In this document: in pieces, positions 1 to 10,543 of the stretch
Layout of the letters: each line of letters opens with the position of its first letter
Numbering within the stretch: position 1 is the stretch's first letter
From: an uncultured Actinomycetes bacterium
GTDB lineage: Bacteria > Actinomycetota > Actinomycetes > Actinomycetales > Microbacteriaceae
Direction: 5' to 3'
NCBI GenBank assembly: GCA_903920435.1
Contig: CAIXMB010000163.1
Coordinates: forward strand, 1 to 64,000
Length of the DNA stretch: 64,000 nt
Made by a program: the position numbers and the translations under genes
The notes under the pieces: model-generated
Told to the model about the DNA's origin: nothing
Seen by the model: the letters and a program-made list of their open reading frames with translations, nothing else
The model's database searches: none

Positions 1-273
1 GTGGTCGCGTGCTTCGGTGAGCCGGTTCAGCAGCCACTCGCGGTCAGCGGCGGCAACGTCAAGAAGGGCGATGTGGTCAAGGCCGTCATCGTTCGCGTCG
101 TCAAGCAGACCCGTCGTCCCGACGGTTCGTACATCAAGTTCGACGAGAACGCCGCCGTCATCCTGAAGGGCGACGGCGACCCTCGCGGTACCCGCATCTT
201 CGGACCGGTCGGCCGCGAGCTTCGTGACAAGAAGTTCATGAAGATCATCTCGCTCGCTCCGGAGGTGCTGTAA
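1..273 (+). CDS. rplN: 50S ribosomal protein L14, C-terminal fragment (5' truncated; first ~48 nt do not look like L14)
   Basis: [67 protein letters not shown] is L14; residues 1-16 are atypical. Confidence 0.9.
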   Translation: MVACFGEPVQQPLAVSGGNVKKGDVVKAVIVRVVKQTRRPDGSYIKFDENAAVILKGDGDPRGTRIFGPVGRELRDKKFMKIISLAPEVL

Positions 274-276
274 CTC

Positions 277-699
277 ATGGCAAACATTCGCAAGGGCGAC
301 CTCGTGCAGGTCATCAGCGGACCGACCCAGGACCGCGGCGGAGACCGTGGCAAGCAGGGTCGCGTCATCTCGGTGATCGCCGACAAGGACCGCGTCGTCG
401 TGGAGGGTGTCAACTTCGTCACCAAGCACGTCAAGGTGGGCCAGACGCAGCGCGGCACCAAGACCGGCGGCATCGAGACGATGGAGGCACCGATCCACGT
501 GTCCAACGTCGCGCTCGTCGACCCCGACACCAAGCTCCCGGCTCGCGTCGGCTTCCGCGTGGAGACCGACGACCGGGGCAAGACCACGCGCGTGCGCTTC
601 TTCAAGAAGTCGCGTCGCGTCGAGAGCAAGAAGGCGTCTTCGAAGAAGACGTCGACCAGCAAATCAGCGGCCGCCGCTGACGAGAAGGACGCCGAGTAA
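277..699 (+). CDS. rplX: 50S ribosomal protein L24
   Basis: [33 protein letters not shown]; follows rplN. Confidence 0.95.
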   Translation: MANIRKGDLVQVISGPTQDRGGDRGKQGRVISVIADKDRVVVEGVNFVTKHVKVGQTQRGTKTGGIETMEAPIHVSNVALVDPDTKLPARVGFRVETDDRGKTTRVRFFKKSRRVESKKASSKKTSTSKSAAAADEKDAE

Positions 700-1298
700 T
701 GACTGACACCGCTACCGCTGCCGCGCCGGCTGCCAAAGTACAGCCGCGCCTGAAGCAGAAGTACCGCAACGAGATCGTCGCGCAGCTCACCAAGGACTTC
801 GGCTTCACGAACCCGCACCAGGTGCCGGGCCTCGTGAAGGTCGTCGTCAACACCGGTGTCGGCGAGGCTGCCCGTGACGGCAAGATCATCGACGGCGCCG
901 TCAAGGACCTCACGGCCATCACCGGCCAGAAGCCCCAGGTCACGAACGCCCGCAAGTCCATCGCTCAGTTCAAGCTGCGCGAGGGTCAGCCCATCGGCGC
1001 TCACGTCACCCTCCGCGGTGACCGCGCCTGGGAGTTCCTCGACCGCCTCGTGACGCTCGCACTGCCCCGTATCCGCGACTTCCGCGGTCTCTCGGACAAG
1101 CAGTTCGACGGTCGCGGCAACTACACGTTCGGCCTCACGGAGCAGTCGATGTTCCACGAGATCGACCAGGACAAGATCGACCGCGTCCGCGGTTTCGACA
1201 TCACTGTCGTCACCACGGCGAAGACGGATGACGAGGGCCGAGCGCTGCTCAAGGCACTCGGCTTCCCGTTCCGCACGGCCGAGAACTCCGGCAACTAA
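699..1298 (+). CDS. rplE: 50S ribosomal protein L5
   Basis: L5 signature ([36 protein letters not shown]); overlaps rplX stop. Confidence 0.96.
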   Translation: MTDTATAAAPAAKVQPRLKQKYRNEIVAQLTKDFGFTNPHQVPGLVKVVVNTGVGEAARDGKIIDGAVKDLTAITGQKPQVTNARKSIAQFKLREGQPIGAHVTLRGDRAWEFLDRLVTLALPRIRDFRGLSDKQFDGRGNYTFGLTEQSMFHEIDQDKIDRVRGFDITVVTTAKTDDEGRALLKALGFPFRTAENSGN

Positions 1299-1374
1299 CC
1301 AAGCACCACCGATCGACTAGGTCGGCATTCGCGTAACGGATGTCGAAACCAGACGAGAAAAGGCACCACATCTC

Positions 1375-1773
1375 ATGACAATGACAGATCCGGTCGCAGA
1401 CCTGCTGACCCGGCTCCGCAACGCCAACTCGGCGTACCACGACACGGTCTCGCTGCCCAGCAGCAAGCTGAAGTCGCACCTCGCGGAGATCCTCAAGACC
1501 GAGGGATACATCTCGGCGTGGAAGGTCGAGGACGCCCGCGTGGGCCAGACCCTCACGATCGACCTCAAGTACGGCCCGAACCGCGAGCGCTCCATCGTGG
1601 GCATCAAGCGCGTGTCGAAGCCCGGCCTCCGCGTCTACGCGAAGTCGACCGAGATCCCCAAGGTCCTCGGCGGGCTCGGCGTCGCCATCCTGTCCACCTC
1701 CTCCGGTCTGCTGACCGACAAGGAAGCGACTCAGAAGGGCGTGGGTGGGGAAGTCCTCGCCTACGTGTGGTAG
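1375..1773 (+). CDS. rpsH: 30S ribosomal protein S8
   Basis: [18 protein letters not shown]..; spc operon order. Confidence 0.96.
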   Translation: MTMTDPVADLLTRLRNANSAYHDTVSLPSSKLKSHLAEILKTEGYISAWKVEDARVGQTLTIDLKYGPNRERSIVGIKRVSKPGLRVYAKSTEIPKVLGGLGVAILSTSSGLLTDKEATQKGVGGEVLAYVW

Positions 1774-1779
1774 CCACCC

Positions 1780-2316
1780 ATGTCACGAATCGGAAGACTC
1801 CCCATCGACGTCCCCGCGGGCGTCGAGGTGAAGATCGACGGCCAGGCCGTCGCCGTCAAGGGCCCGAAGGGCGAGCTGTCGCTCGTCGTCCGTAACCCCA
1901 TCGCCGTCACCGTCGAGGACGGTCAGGTGCTCGTCACCCGTCCCGACGACGAGCGCGAGTCGCGCTCGCTGCACGGCCTCACCCGTACCCTCATCGCCAA
2001 CCAGATCGTCGGCGTCACGCAGGGCTACACCAAGGGCCTCGAGGTCGTCGGTACCGGTTACCGCGTCGCCGCCAAGGGCGACTCCATCGAGTTCGCACTC
2101 GGATACTCGCACCCCATCACGGTTGACCCGCCCGCGGGCATCAGCTTCACGGTGGAGGGCAACAACAAGCTGACCGTCAACGGCATCGACAAGCAGGCCG
2201 TCGGCGAGGTCGCGGCCAACATTCGCAAGCTGCGCAAGCCCGAGCCCTACAAGGGCAAGGGTGTGCGGTACGCCGGCGAGGTAGTCCGCCGCAAGGCCGG
2301 AAAGAGTGGTAAGTAA
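1780..2316 (+). CDS. rplF: 50S ribosomal protein L6
   Basis: [33 protein letters not shown]. Confidence 0.96.
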   Translation: MSRIGRLPIDVPAGVEVKIDGQAVAVKGPKGELSLVVRNPIAVTVEDGQVLVTRPDDERESRSLHGLTRTLIANQIVGVTQGYTKGLEVVGTGYRVAAKGDSIEFALGYSHPITVDPPAGISFTVEGNNKLTVNGIDKQAVGEVAANIRKLRKPEPYKGKGVRYAGEVVRRKAGKSGK

Positions 2317-2318
2317 TC

Positions 2319-2690
2319 ATGGGTCTCGGAACTAGAGGTAAGAGCAAGTCGGCCGCAAAGGGCCGCAGGCACGCCCGCCTTCGCAAGAAGGTCATCGGCA
2401 CCGAGGCGCGTCCGCGCCTGGTCGTCACCCGTTCGGCCCGCCACGTCTTCGTGCAGGTCGTGGATGACGCCAAGGGGCACACCCTCGCGAGCGCATCGAC
2501 CCTCGAGGCCGACATGCGCACGTTCGACGGTGACAAGACCGCCAAGGCGAAGAAGGTCGGCGAGCTCGTCGCCGAGCGCGCCAAGAAGGCAGGCATCGAG
2601 GCTGTCGTGTTCGACCGTGGCGGTAACCGCTACGCCGGGCGCGTCGCGGCGATCGCCGACGGAGCGCGAGAGGGCGGTCTCGACCTGTGA
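2319..2690 (+). CDS. rplR: 50S ribosomal protein L18
   Basis: [33 protein letters not shown]. Confidence 0.95.
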   Translation: MGLGTRGKSKSAAKGRRHARLRKKVIGTEARPRLVVTRSARHVFVQVVDDAKGHTLASASTLEADMRTFDGDKTAKAKKVGELVAERAKKAGIEAVVFDRGGNRYAGRVAAIADGAREGGLDL

Positions 2691-3388
2691 GCGACGCAAC
2701 TACTAACAAGGAGCAGGACGTGGCTGTTGAGCCCACCGAGGCCGTCGCAACCGAGGCGGCAGTTGACGCCCCCGCGACCGACCTCACCAACGAGCCCCGC
2801 GAGGCCCGCCGTGGCGGCCGCGAGCGCAACCCGAACCGCGACCGTGGCAACAGCCGCGACGCGGAGAAGAGCCAGTTCCTGGAGCGCGTCGTGACCATCA
2901 ACCGCGTGTCGAAGGTCGTGAAGGGTGGTCGTCGCTTCAGCTTCACCGCCCTCGTGGTCGTCGGCGATGGCAACGGCCTCGTCGGTGTCGGTTACGGCAA
3001 GGCCCGCGAGGTTCCCACCGCGATCTCCAAGGGTGTCGAGGAGGCGAAGAAGAACTTCTTCCGCGTCCCCCGCGTCGCCCAGACGATCCCGCACCCCGTG
3101 CAGGGCGAGGCCGCTGCCGGCGTCGTGCTGCTGCGTCCGGCCTCGGCCGGTACCGGTGTTATCGCGGGCGGCCCGGTTCGCGCCGTACTCGAGTGCGCCG
3201 GCATCCACGACGTCCTGAGCAAGTCGCTCGGGTCGTCCAACACGATCAACATCGTGCACGCGACGGTCGCTGCCCTCAAGCAGCTCGAGGAGCCCCGCGC
3301 GGTCGCCGCGCGCCGCGGCCTCGACGTCGAGCACGTCGTCCCGGCCCGCCTGCTGCGTGCCGAGGCTGAAGCTAAGGCAGGTGTCTGA
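2687..3388 (+). CDS. rpsE: 30S ribosomal protein S5 (low-complexity N-terminal extension)
   Basis: [42 protein letters not shown]; overlaps rplR stop. Confidence 0.95.
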   Translation: MSDATTNKEQDVAVEPTEAVATEAAVDAPATDLTNEPREARRGGRERNPNRDRGNSRDAEKSQFLERVVTINRVSKVVKGGRRFSFTALVVVGDGNGLVGVGYGKAREVPTAISKGVEEAKKNFFRVPRVAQTIPHPVQGEAAAGVVLLRPASAGTGVIAGGPVRAVLECAGIHDVLSKSLGSSNTINIVHATVAALKQLEEPRAVAARRGLDVEHVVPARLLRAEAEAKAGV

Positions 3389-3573
3389 TGGCCGCGCGCC
3401 TGAAGGTGACCCAGATCAAGTCCAAGATCAGTGAGAAGCAGAACATGCGCGACACGCTGCGCAGCCTCGGGCTGCACCGCATCGGCGACGTCACTGTTCG
3501 TGAGGACAACAAGCAGAACCGTGGCTACGTGCGCACGGTCGCACACCTCGTCAAGGTCGAGGAGATTGACTAA
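3388..3573 (+). CDS. rpmD: 50S ribosomal protein L30
   Basis: [30 protein letters not shown]. Confidence 0.94.
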   Translation: MAARLKVTQIKSKISEKQNMRDTLRSLGLHRIGDVTVREDNKQNRGYVRTVAHLVKVEEID

Positions 3574-4298
3574 TGGCTGACGAAACCACTCCCAAGAAGG
3601 CTGCTGCCCCCAAGGCCGCAGCTGACAAGCCCGCCGCCAAGGCGCCCGCGAAGGCTGCTGCCCCCAAGGCAGCTGCTGAGAAGGCGCCCGCGGCCAAGGC
3701 CCCGGCTGCTGCGAAGGCACCTGCTGCTGCGAAGGCACCCGCTGCCAAGGCTGCAGCTCCCAAGGCCGCCGCTGCCGCCAAGTCCGACGACACCGCCACG
3801 GCGCCCGCCGCCAAGGCAGCGCCGGCGAAGAAGGCACCCAAGGCCGACACCCCGTCGCGCCCGCAGGTGCTCAAGATGCACCACCTCCGTCCCGCCGCAG
3901 GCGCCAAGAAGGACAAGACCCGCGTCGGACGCGGTGAGGGTTCCAAGGGCAAGACTGCGGGTCGCGGTACCAAGGGCACGAAGGCGCGCTACCAGGTGCG
4001 CCCCGGCTTCGAGGGTGGCAACCTGAACTTCGTCATGCGCCAGCCGAAGCTGCGCGGGTTCAAGAACCCGTTCCGCGTCGAGTACCAGGTCGTCAACCTC
4101 GAGAAGCTCGCCGAGCTCTACCCCAAGGGCGGTGACGTCACTGTCATCGACCTCGTCCTCAAGGGCGCCGTACGCAAGAACGAGAAGGTCAAGGTTCTTG
4201 GGCAGGGTGACATTGCGGTTAAGCTGAACGTTGCAGTCGACAAGGTCTCCGGCTCTGCTGAGCAGAAGATCGTCGCCGCTGGCGGTTCGGTCAAGTAA
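3573..4298 (+). CDS. rplO: 50S ribosomal protein L15 with ~95-aa Ala/Lys/Pro N-terminal extension
   Basis: [36 protein letters not shown] is L15, preceded by an (AAAK/APAAK)n tract. Confidence 0.94.
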   Translation: MADETTPKKAAAPKAAADKPAAKAPAKAAAPKAAAEKAPAAKAPAAAKAPAAAKAPAAKAAAPKAAAAAKSDDTATAPAAKAAPAKKAPKADTPSRPQVLKMHHLRPAAGAKKDKTRVGRGEGSKGKTAGRGTKGTKARYQVRPGFEGGNLNFVMRQPKLRGFKNPFRVEYQVVNLEKLAELYPKGGDVTVIDLVLKGAVRKNEKVKVLGQGDIAVKLNVAVDKVSGSAEQKIVAAGGSVK

Positions 4299-4308
4299 GT
4301 AACCCCAC

Positions 4309-4364
4309 CCCGGTATTCGATTACCGGGCGGGTTTCGAGCGGGGCTGGTGAACCAGCCCCGCTC
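4309..4364 (+). terminator. Two tandem hairpins between rplO and secY; the second is terminator-like
   Basis: CCCGGTA-TTCGAT-TACCGGG (4309-4328) and GAGCGGGGCTGGT-GA-ACCAGCCCCGCTC (4337-4364), both perfect stems. Confidence 0.6.
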
Positions 4365-4376
4365 GATTGCATTACC

Positions 4377-4382
4377 TAAGCT
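4377..4382 (+). promoter_or_regulatory. Putative -10 element for secY
   Basis: TAAGCT just after the hairpin; same hexamer upstream of infA, rplM and the tRNA. Confidence 0.4.
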
Positions 4383-4409
4383 GTACTTTCAAAAGAGCCG
4401 GAGGCCCTT

Positions 4410-5723
4410 GTGTTTAGAGCTGTCGCGCGGATCTTCCGCACGCCTGACCTTCGCAGGAAGATCGGGTTCACGCTCGGCATCGTCGCGTTGTTCCGCCTGG
4501 GATCGTTCATCCCTGCACCGTTCGTCGACTTCGGCGCCGTGCAGCAGTGTCTTGCGGACAACGCCGGCACCTCCGGACTGTACGACCTCGTCAACCTCTT
4601 CAGCGGTGGTGCACTGCTGCAGTTGTCGGTCTTCGCGCTCGGCATCATGCCGTACATCACGGCCTCGATCATCGTGCAGCTGCTGCGCGTGGTCATCCCG
4701 CACTTCGAGACCCTCTACAAGGAGGGCCAGGCCGGCCAGTCCCGCCTGACGCAGTACACCCGCTACCTCACGATCGCGCTCGGCGTCCTGCAGTCCACGA
4801 CGCTCATCACCGTCGCCCGCAGCGGCAACCTGTTCCCCGGCAGCGGCGTGTGCGACCAGCTCATCACCGACCCCGCCTGGTACGCCACCGTGCTGATGGT
4901 CATCACCATGACCGCGGGCACCGGCCTCATCATGTGGATGGGCGAGCTCATCACCGAGCGCGGCATCGGCAACGGCATGTCGCTGCTCATCTTCACGTCG
5001 ATCTCCGCCCGCTTCCCCGGATCGCTCTGGAGCATCGAGCAGGCGAAGGGCATCGAGACCTTCATCATCGTCATCCTGGTCGGTGTCGTGATCGTCGGCG
5101 CCGTCGTCTTCGTCGAGCAATCGCAGCGACGGATACCCGTGCAGTACGCCAAGCGCATGGTGGGTCGCCGCACCTACGGCGGTAACAACACCTACATCCC
5201 GATCAAGGTCAACATGGCCGGCGTCGTGCCCGTCATCTTCGCCTCGTCGCTGCTGTACCTGCCCGCCCTCATCGCGCAGTTCAGCGCGTCGTCGGACGGC
5301 AGCGCGCCCGAGTGGGTCACCTGGATCCAGACCTACCTGACCAAGGGCGACCACCCGCTGTACATGCTCCTGTACTTCCTGCTCATCGTGGGCTTCACGT
5401 ACTTCTACGTCGCGATCACCTTCAACCCCGAAGAGGTCGCCGACAACATGAAGAAGTACGGCGGGTTCATCCCGGGCATCCGTGCCGGCCGCCCGACTGC
5501 CGAGTACCTGGACTACGTGCTCACGCGCGTCACGCTCCCGGGCTCGCTGTACCTCGGCCTGATCGCGCTCATCCCGCTCATCGCACTCGTGCTGGTGGGG
5601 GCGAACACGAACTTCCCGTTCGGTGGCGCGAGCATCCTCATCATCGTCGGCGTGGGCCTCGAGACGGTCAAGCAGATCGACTCGCAGCTGCAGCAGCGTC
5701 ACTACGAGGGCCTGCTCCGTTGA
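4410..5723 (+). CDS. secY: Preprotein translocase subunit SecY
   Basis: Multi-TM protein; [52 protein letters not shown]. Confidence 0.97.
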   Translation: MFRAVARIFRTPDLRRKIGFTLGIVALFRLGSFIPAPFVDFGAVQQCLADNAGTSGLYDLVNLFSGGALLQLSVFALGIMPYITASIIVQLLRVVIPHFETLYKEGQAGQSRLTQYTRYLTIALGVLQSTTLITVARSGNLFPGSGVCDQLITDPAWYATVLMVITMTAGTGLIMWMGELITERGIGNGMSLLIFTSISARFPGSLWSIEQAKGIETFIIVILVGVVIVGAVVFVEQSQRRIPVQYAKRMVGRRTYGGNNTYIPIKVNMAGVVPVIFASSLLYLPALIAQFSASSDGSAPEWVTWIQTYLTKGDHPLYMLLYFLLIVGFTYFYVAITFNPEEVADNMKKYGGFIPGIRAGRPTAEYLDYVLTRVTLPGSLYLGLIALIPLIALVLVGANTNFPFGGASILIIVGVGLETVKQIDSQLQQRHYEGLLR

Positions 5724-6319
5724 CCCGGCTGCTCATTGTCGGCCCACCGGGGGCCGGCAAGGGGACGCAGTCGGCCCGGCTCACCGAGGCCTACCGGATT
5801 CCTGCCATCGCGACCGGAGACATCTTCCGCGCGAACATCAAGAACCAGACGGACCTCGGCAAGCAGGTCAAGGCGATCATCGACGCCGGCGACTTCGTGC
5901 CCGACTCCCTGACCAACGACCTCGTGGCCAGCCGCCTGCAGGAGCCGGATGCCCGTGAGGGCTTCTTGCTCGACGGGTACCCGCGCACGCTCGACCAACT
6001 GCACTTCCTCGACGCGATCCTCGCCGCAGACGGAGCGGCGCTCGACGCCGTGATCCAGCTCGTCGTCGACGTCGACGAGGTGGTGTCGCGGCTGCTCAAG
6101 CGCGCGCACCAGGAGGGGCGCAGCGACGACACGGAGGAGACCATCCGTCACCGCCAGTCGCTGTACCAGCGCGAGACCGCACCGCTCATCGCCGTGTACG
6201 GCGAGCGCGGACTGGTCATCGAGATCGACGCGCTCGGCCAGGTCGACGACGTGAGCTCGCGCATCGCGGAGGCGCTCGCCGCTCGCGGCATCGCCCTGCC
6301 CGACACCGCAGCACGCTGA
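5720..6319 (+). CDS. adk: Adenylate kinase (TTG start overlapping the secY stop)
   Basis: [21 protein letters not shown] Walker [12 protein letters not shown]; listed ORF starts too far upstream. Confidence 0.93.
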   Translation: MTRLLIVGPPGAGKGTQSARLTEAYRIPAIATGDIFRANIKNQTDLGKQVKAIIDAGDFVPDSLTNDLVASRLQEPDAREGFLLDGYPRTLDQLHFLDAILAADGAALDAVIQLVVDVDEVVSRLLKRAHQEGRSDDTEETIRHRQSLYQRETAPLIAVYGERGLVIEIDALGQVDDVSSRIAEALAARGIALPDTAAR

Positions 6320-6321
6320 TC

Positions 6322-7155
6322 GTGGCCTTCGGCAGCGCGAAGATCTACAAGACGCCCGCCGAGCTGCGCCTCATGGTGCGGCCGGGCGCCGTCACCGCGG
6401 CCTCGCTGGCCGCGGTGCGCGAGGCCATCCGCCCGGGAGTGACCACGCTCGAGCTCGACGCCATTGCCGAGCGCACCATCCGCGACGCGGGCGGAGTGCC
6501 GAACTTCATGAAGGAGCCCGGCTACCGCCACACGCTGTGCGTGTCGGTGAACGACGAGATCGTGCACGGCATCCCGGGTGATCGCGTCCTGCAGCCGGGT
6601 GACATCGTCTCGGTCGACAGCGGCGCGGAGGTGGAGGGCTGGAACGGCGACGCCGCCATCACCGTCGTCGTGCCCGACCCCGCCCGCCCCGAGCTCGTCG
6701 CCGCGCGTCAGGAGCTCGCCGACGCTACCGAGCACGGCCTGTGGGCGGGCATCGCCGAACTCGCGCGGTCCAAGCGCCTCAACCAGATCGGCGGCGCCAT
6801 CGAAGAGGCCATCGACTCGCGGGGCACCTTCGGCATCATCGAGGACTACGTGGGCCACGGCATCGGCCGCTCCATGCACGAGGAGCCACCGGTCTTCAAC
6901 TTCCGCGTGCGCCCGGCGGGCCCCGAGGTGAAGCCGGGCCTCGTGGTCGCGATCGAGCCGATGGTCACGCGCGGCGGTGTCGGCAGCCACGTGCTGGCCG
7001 ACGACTGGACGGTCGCCACCGACGATGGCACGGATGCCGCGCACTGGGAGCACTCCGTGGCCGTGCACGCCGGCGGCCTCTGGGTACTCACGTCGCCCGA
7101 CGGCGGCGCCGCGGGGCTGGCCCCGTTCGGCGTCGTGCCGGTGCCGATCGCCTGA
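6322..7155 (+). CDS. map: Type I methionine aminopeptidase (GTG start)
   Basis: CVSVNDEIVHGIPGDR, VSVDSGAEVEGWNGDAAITV, GHGIGRSMHEEP. Confidence 0.95.
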   Translation: MAFGSAKIYKTPAELRLMVRPGAVTAASLAAVREAIRPGVTTLELDAIAERTIRDAGGVPNFMKEPGYRHTLCVSVNDEIVHGIPGDRVLQPGDIVSVDSGAEVEGWNGDAAITVVVPDPARPELVAARQELADATEHGLWAGIAELARSKRLNQIGGAIEEAIDSRGTFGIIEDYVGHGIGRSMHEEPPVFNFRVRPAGPEVKPGLVVAIEPMVTRGGVGSHVLADDWTVATDDGTDAAHWEHSVAVHAGGLWVLTSPDGGAAGLAPFGVVPVPIA

Positions 7156-7193
7156 CGGGCACCGCGGGTTCGCCCGAGGCGTATACCGCACGG

Positions 7194-7223
7194 TTGGCGA
7201 AACGCCCGGGAATGACCTAAGCT
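7194..7223 (+). promoter_or_regulatory. Putative infA/alpha-operon promoter
   Basis: TTGGCG (7194-7199) - 18 nt - TAAGCT (7218-7223). Confidence 0.45.
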
Positions 7224-7316
7224 TGATCTTTGGTGTTCGCGGCCGACTTTTGTCGTGCCTGTCGAGCTCCGATCCCCGCAGACCAGCGAATCAATACTTT
7301 TAGCGACGAAGAGGCT

Positions 7317-7538
7317 ATGGCCAAAAAAGACGGTGTCATCGAGATCGAGGGAGCAGTAGTCGAAGCTCTGCCCAACGCAATGTTCCGCGTTGAGCTGACC
7401 AACGGCCACAAGGTGCTCGCCCACATCTCGGGCAAGATGCGACAGAACTACATCAGGATCCTCCCGGAGGACCGTGTGGTCGTCGAGTTGAGCCCGTACG
7501 ACCTGACCCGTGGCCGGATCACCTACCGCTACAAGTAA
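7317..7538 (+). CDS. infA: Translation initiation factor IF-1
   Basis: [54 protein letters not shown]; internal ATG of listed ORF. Confidence 0.97.
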   Translation: MAKKDGVIEIEGAVVEALPNAMFRVELTNGHKVLAHISGKMRQNYIRILPEDRVVVELSPYDLTRGRITYRYK

Positions 7539-7607
7539 CGAATCGCTGAGAAGTAACGTCCCGCGGCATTCCGCGGGTACGAAGACAGCGAGTGCAAGGA
7601 AACAACA

Positions 7608-7724
7608 ATGAAGGTCAACCCCAGCGTCAAGCCCATCTGCGACCACTGCCGCGTCATCCGCCGCAATGGAAACGTCATGGTGATCTGCAAGAGCAACCCT
7701 CGCCACAAGCAGCGCCAGGGCTAA
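7608..7724 (+). CDS. rpmJ: 50S ribosomal protein L36 (38 aa, Zn-ribbon form; absent from ORF track)
   Basis: Translated by hand: [38 protein letters not shown]. Confidence 0.95.
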   Translation: MKVNPSVKPICDHCRVIRRNGNVMVICKSNPRHKQRQG

Positions 7725-7754
7725 TAACTCAATAACAACGAACGGCACCAAGAA

Positions 7755-7786
7755 CCTCGATCTCGACAAGCTCGATCAGCGGGGGG
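7755..7786. repeat. Candidate dispersed REP-like half element
   Basis: CCTCGATCTCGACAAGCTCGATCAGCGGGGGG; similar core to a TCGAcAAGCTCgAcCAGCGG type of repeat I associate with Microbacteriaceae intergenes. Confidence 0.35.
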
Positions 7787-7855
7787 ACACCCAGGGTGGA
7801 GGCCCTGGCACCGGTGCCGTCCATAACCTCCACATGACTCCATAGGAGAGCCGAA

Positions 7856-8236
7856 ATGGCACGTCTAGCCGGCGTCGACATCCCGCGCGACAAGCGCGTG
7901 GAAGTCGCACTGACCTACATCTACGGTGTTGGCCGTACGAGGGCCCTCAAGACCCTCGCCGACACCGGAATCAGCGGAGAGATCCGCGTCAAGGACCTCA
8001 CCGACGACCAGCTCATCGCGCTGCGCGACTACATCGAGGTCAACTTCAAGGTAGAGGGTGACCTCCGCCGCGAGGTCGCCGCCGACATCCGCCGCAAGGT
8101 CGAGATCGGCAGCTACCAGGGAATCCGCCACCGTCGTGGCCTCCCGGTGCACGGACAGCGCACCAAGACCAACGCTCGCACCCGCAAGGGCCCGAAGCGC
8201 ACTGTTGCCGGTAAGAAGAAGGCGGGACGCAAGTAA
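7856..8236 (+). CDS. rpsM: 30S ribosomal protein S13
   Basis: [57 protein letters not shown]. Confidence 0.97.
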   Translation: MARLAGVDIPRDKRVEVALTYIYGVGRTRALKTLADTGISGEIRVKDLTDDQLIALRDYIEVNFKVEGDLRREVAADIRRKVEIGSYQGIRHRRGLPVHGQRTKTNARTRKGPKRTVAGKKKAGRK

Positions 8237-8634
8237 TGGCTGCACCGAAGGCCGCTGCGCGCAAGCCGCGCCGCAAGGAGAAGAAGAACGTCGCGCTGGG
8301 CCAGGCCCACATCAAGTCGACGTTCAACAACACGATCGTGTCGATCACCGACCCGAGCGGAGCCGTCATCAGCTGGGCTTCGTCGGGTGCCGTCGGCTTC
8401 AAGGGCTCGCGCAAGTCGACGCCCTTCGCCGCCCAGCTCGCCGCGGAGTCCGCTGCGCGCCAGGCGCAGGAGCACGGCATGAAGAAGGTCGACGTCTTCG
8501 TCAAGGGACCGGGTTCGGGCCGCGAGACCGCGATCCGCTCGCTCCAGGCCGCTGGCCTCGAGGTCGGCAGCATCAACGATGTGACGCCCCAGGCTCACAA
8601 CGGATGCCGCCCGCCCAAGCGCAGAAGGGTCTAA
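8236..8634 (+). CDS. rpsK: 30S ribosomal protein S11
   Basis: [49 protein letters not shown] overlaps rpsM stop. Confidence 0.97.
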   Translation: MAAPKAAARKPRRKEKKNVALGQAHIKSTFNNTIVSITDPSGAVISWASSGAVGFKGSRKSTPFAAQLAAESAARQAQEHGMKKVDVFVKGPGSGRETAIRSLQAAGLEVGSINDVTPQAHNGCRPPKRRRV

Positions 8635-8660
8635 GGCGACGCAGTCGCAGACCCTCCTGC

Positions 8661-8750
8661 GGGTCGAGTAGCGAGCGCCAGCGAGCGTGTCGAGACACTT
8701 TGTTGCAACAACGAGGGTTTCGATACGCCGCAGGCGGCTACTCAACCAGC
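8661..8750. repeat. Paired inverted REP/BIME-like element in the rpsK-rpoA gap
   Basis: GGTCGAGTAG..GTGTCGAGAC (8662-8696) and GTTTCGATACGCCGCAGGCGGCTACTCAACC (8717-8747) are imperfect reverse complements. Confidence 0.7.
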
Positions 8751-8850
8751 ACAGCTTTTCCACCCATGTCACAACTCAATAGACCGACGGGCCAGCCACT
8801 CGTCGCACTCAGGTGTCAAATAGCGGACACCTCGCCGAAAGGAAACACCA

Positions 8851-9846
8851 GTGCTCATCGCACAGCGCCCCACTCTTGCCGAAGAGAACATCTCCGAGTT
8901 CCGCTCGCGCTTCGTCATCGAGCCCCTCGAGCCCGGTTTCGGTTACACCCTCGGTAACTCCCTCCGCCGCACGCTGCTCTCCTCGATCCCGGGTGCTGCT
9001 GTCACGAGCATCCGTATCGACGGCGTCCTCCACGAGTTCAGCACCGTTCCCGGTGTCAAGGAGGACGTGACCGAGGTCATCCTCAACATCAAGAACCTGG
9101 TCGTCTCCAGCGAGCACGACGAGCCCATCACCGCCTACCTGCGCAAGCAGGGCGCCGGTGAGGTCACGGCCGCCGACATCTCGGCTCCGGCGGGTGTGGA
9201 GATCCACAACCCCGAGCTCGTCATCGCGACGCTCAACGACAAGGCCAAGTTCGAGCTCGAGCTCACCATCGAGCGTGGCCGCGGCTACGTCTCGGCGACC
9301 CAGAACCGCAGCGAGTTCAGCGAGGCGGGCCAGATCCCGATCGACTCGATCTACTCGCCCGTGCTCAAGGTCACCTACCGCGTCGAGGCGACTCGCGCCG
9401 GTGAGCGCACCGACTTCGACCGCCTGGTGGTCGACGTCGAGACCAAGTCCGCGATCACGCCCCGCGACGCCGTCGCGTCGGCCGGCCGCACCCTGACCGA
9501 GCTGTTCGGCCTGGCGCGCGAGCTCAACAACGCCGCAGAGGGCATCGAGATCGGCCCCGCGCCGGTCGACGCCGTTCTCTCGAGCGAGCTGAGCATGCCG
9601 ATCGAGGACCTCGACCTGAGCGTGCGCAGCTACAACTGCCTCAAGCGTGAGGGCATCAACACGGTCAGCGAGCTCGTCGCGCTGAGCGAGACGCAGCTCA
9701 TGAACATCCGCAACTTCGGCCAGAAGTCGGTTGACGAGGTCAAGGACAAGCTCGTCGAGATGGGCCTCTCCCTCAAGGACAGCGTTCCCGGATTCGACGG
9801 CGCGCACTTCTACGGTGGCTACGACGACGACGACACGAACGCCTAA
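8851..9846 (+). CDS. rpoA: RNA polymerase subunit alpha (GTG start)
   Basis: [51 protein letters not shown]. Confidence 0.97.
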   Translation: MLIAQRPTLAEENISEFRSRFVIEPLEPGFGYTLGNSLRRTLLSSIPGAAVTSIRIDGVLHEFSTVPGVKEDVTEVILNIKNLVVSSEHDEPITAYLRKQGAGEVTAADISAPAGVEIHNPELVIATLNDKAKFELELTIERGRGYVSATQNRSEFSEAGQIPIDSIYSPVLKVTYRVEATRAGERTDFDRLVVDVETKSAITPRDAVASAGRTLTELFGLARELNNAAEGIEIGPAPVDAVLSSELSMPIEDLDLSVRSYNCLKREGINTVSELVALSETQLMNIRNFGQKSVDEVKDKLVEMGLSLKDSVPGFDGAHFYGGYDDDDTNA

Positions 9847-9884
9847 GCGCCGCACTGACCTTCTGATACTGGAGAACTAGAACA

Positions 9885-10481
9885 ATGCCTACACCTACCA
9901 AGGGACCCCGCCTCGGCGGAGGGCCGGCCCACGAGCGCCTGCTGCTCGCGAACCTCGCCGCCGCCCTGTTCACCCACAAGAGCATCAAGACGACCGAGAC
10001 GAAGGCCAAGCGCCTGCGTCCGATCGCCGAGCGCCTCATCACGTTCGCGAAGCGCGGCGACCTGCACGCGCGCCGCCGCGTGCTCGCGGTCATCGGCGAC
10101 AAGAGCGTCGTGCACGAGCTCTTCACCGAGATCGCGCCGCTCGTCGAACTGCGTGAGGGCGGCTACACCCGCATCACGAAGCTCGGCTTCCGCAAGGGCG
10201 ACAACGCCTCGATGGTTCAGATCGAGCTCGTGCTCGAGCCGGTGAACCCGAAGCCGAAGTCGGCCAAGAAGACCGCTGCCGCCGCCAAGGCCGACGAGAA
10301 GCCCGCAGCTGCGGCACCCGTCGCCGAGGAGGCTCCGGCCGAGGACGCCGCCACCGAGACCGCCGAGGTCGAGGAGGCCGCTGCCGAGTCGACCGAGTCC
10401 GTCGAGAACGAGACCGTCGCGGCCGAGACTGCCGACGCCGATGTCGAGGCTGCTGCCGCCGACGAGGCCGAGTCCAAGTAG
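9885..10481 (+). CDS. rplQ: 50S ribosomal protein L17 with acidic Ala/Glu-rich C-terminal tail
   Basis: [53 protein letters not shown]; tail [25 protein letters not shown]. Confidence 0.96.
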   Translation: MPTPTKGPRLGGGPAHERLLLANLAAALFTHKSIKTTETKAKRLRPIAERLITFAKRGDLHARRRVLAVIGDKSVVHELFTEIAPLVELREGGYTRITKLGFRKGDNASMVQIELVLEPVNPKPKSAKKTAAAAKADEKPAAAAPVAEEAPAEDAATETAEVEEAAAESTESVENETVAAETADADVEAAAADEAESK

Positions 10482-10490
10482 TTCCCCGTC

Positions 10491-10523
10491 AGAAGGGCCC
10501 CGCGTTCGACGCGGGGCCCTTCT
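10491..10523 (+). terminator. Intrinsic terminator after rplQ
   Basis: AGAAGGGCCCCGCG-TTCGA-CGCGGGGCCCTTCT, perfect 14-bp stem. Confidence 0.85.
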
Positions 10524-10543
10524 GCGTTAACGCGGCAGCCGGG

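Noticed and set aside
27-1157. 376-aa minus ORF opposite rplN-rplE
   Set aside because: Antisense to three clear ribosomal genes with no recognisable domain.
4389-5702. 437-aa minus-strand ORF antisense to secY
   Set aside because: Low-complexity Asp/Arg/Glu-rich translation typical of spurious ORFs opposite high-GC genes; secY is unambiguous.
5720-6319. Possible frameshift at secY/adk because adk lacks ATG
   Set aside because: A TTG overlapping the SecY TGA (TTGA) gives a normal full-length adenylate kinase.
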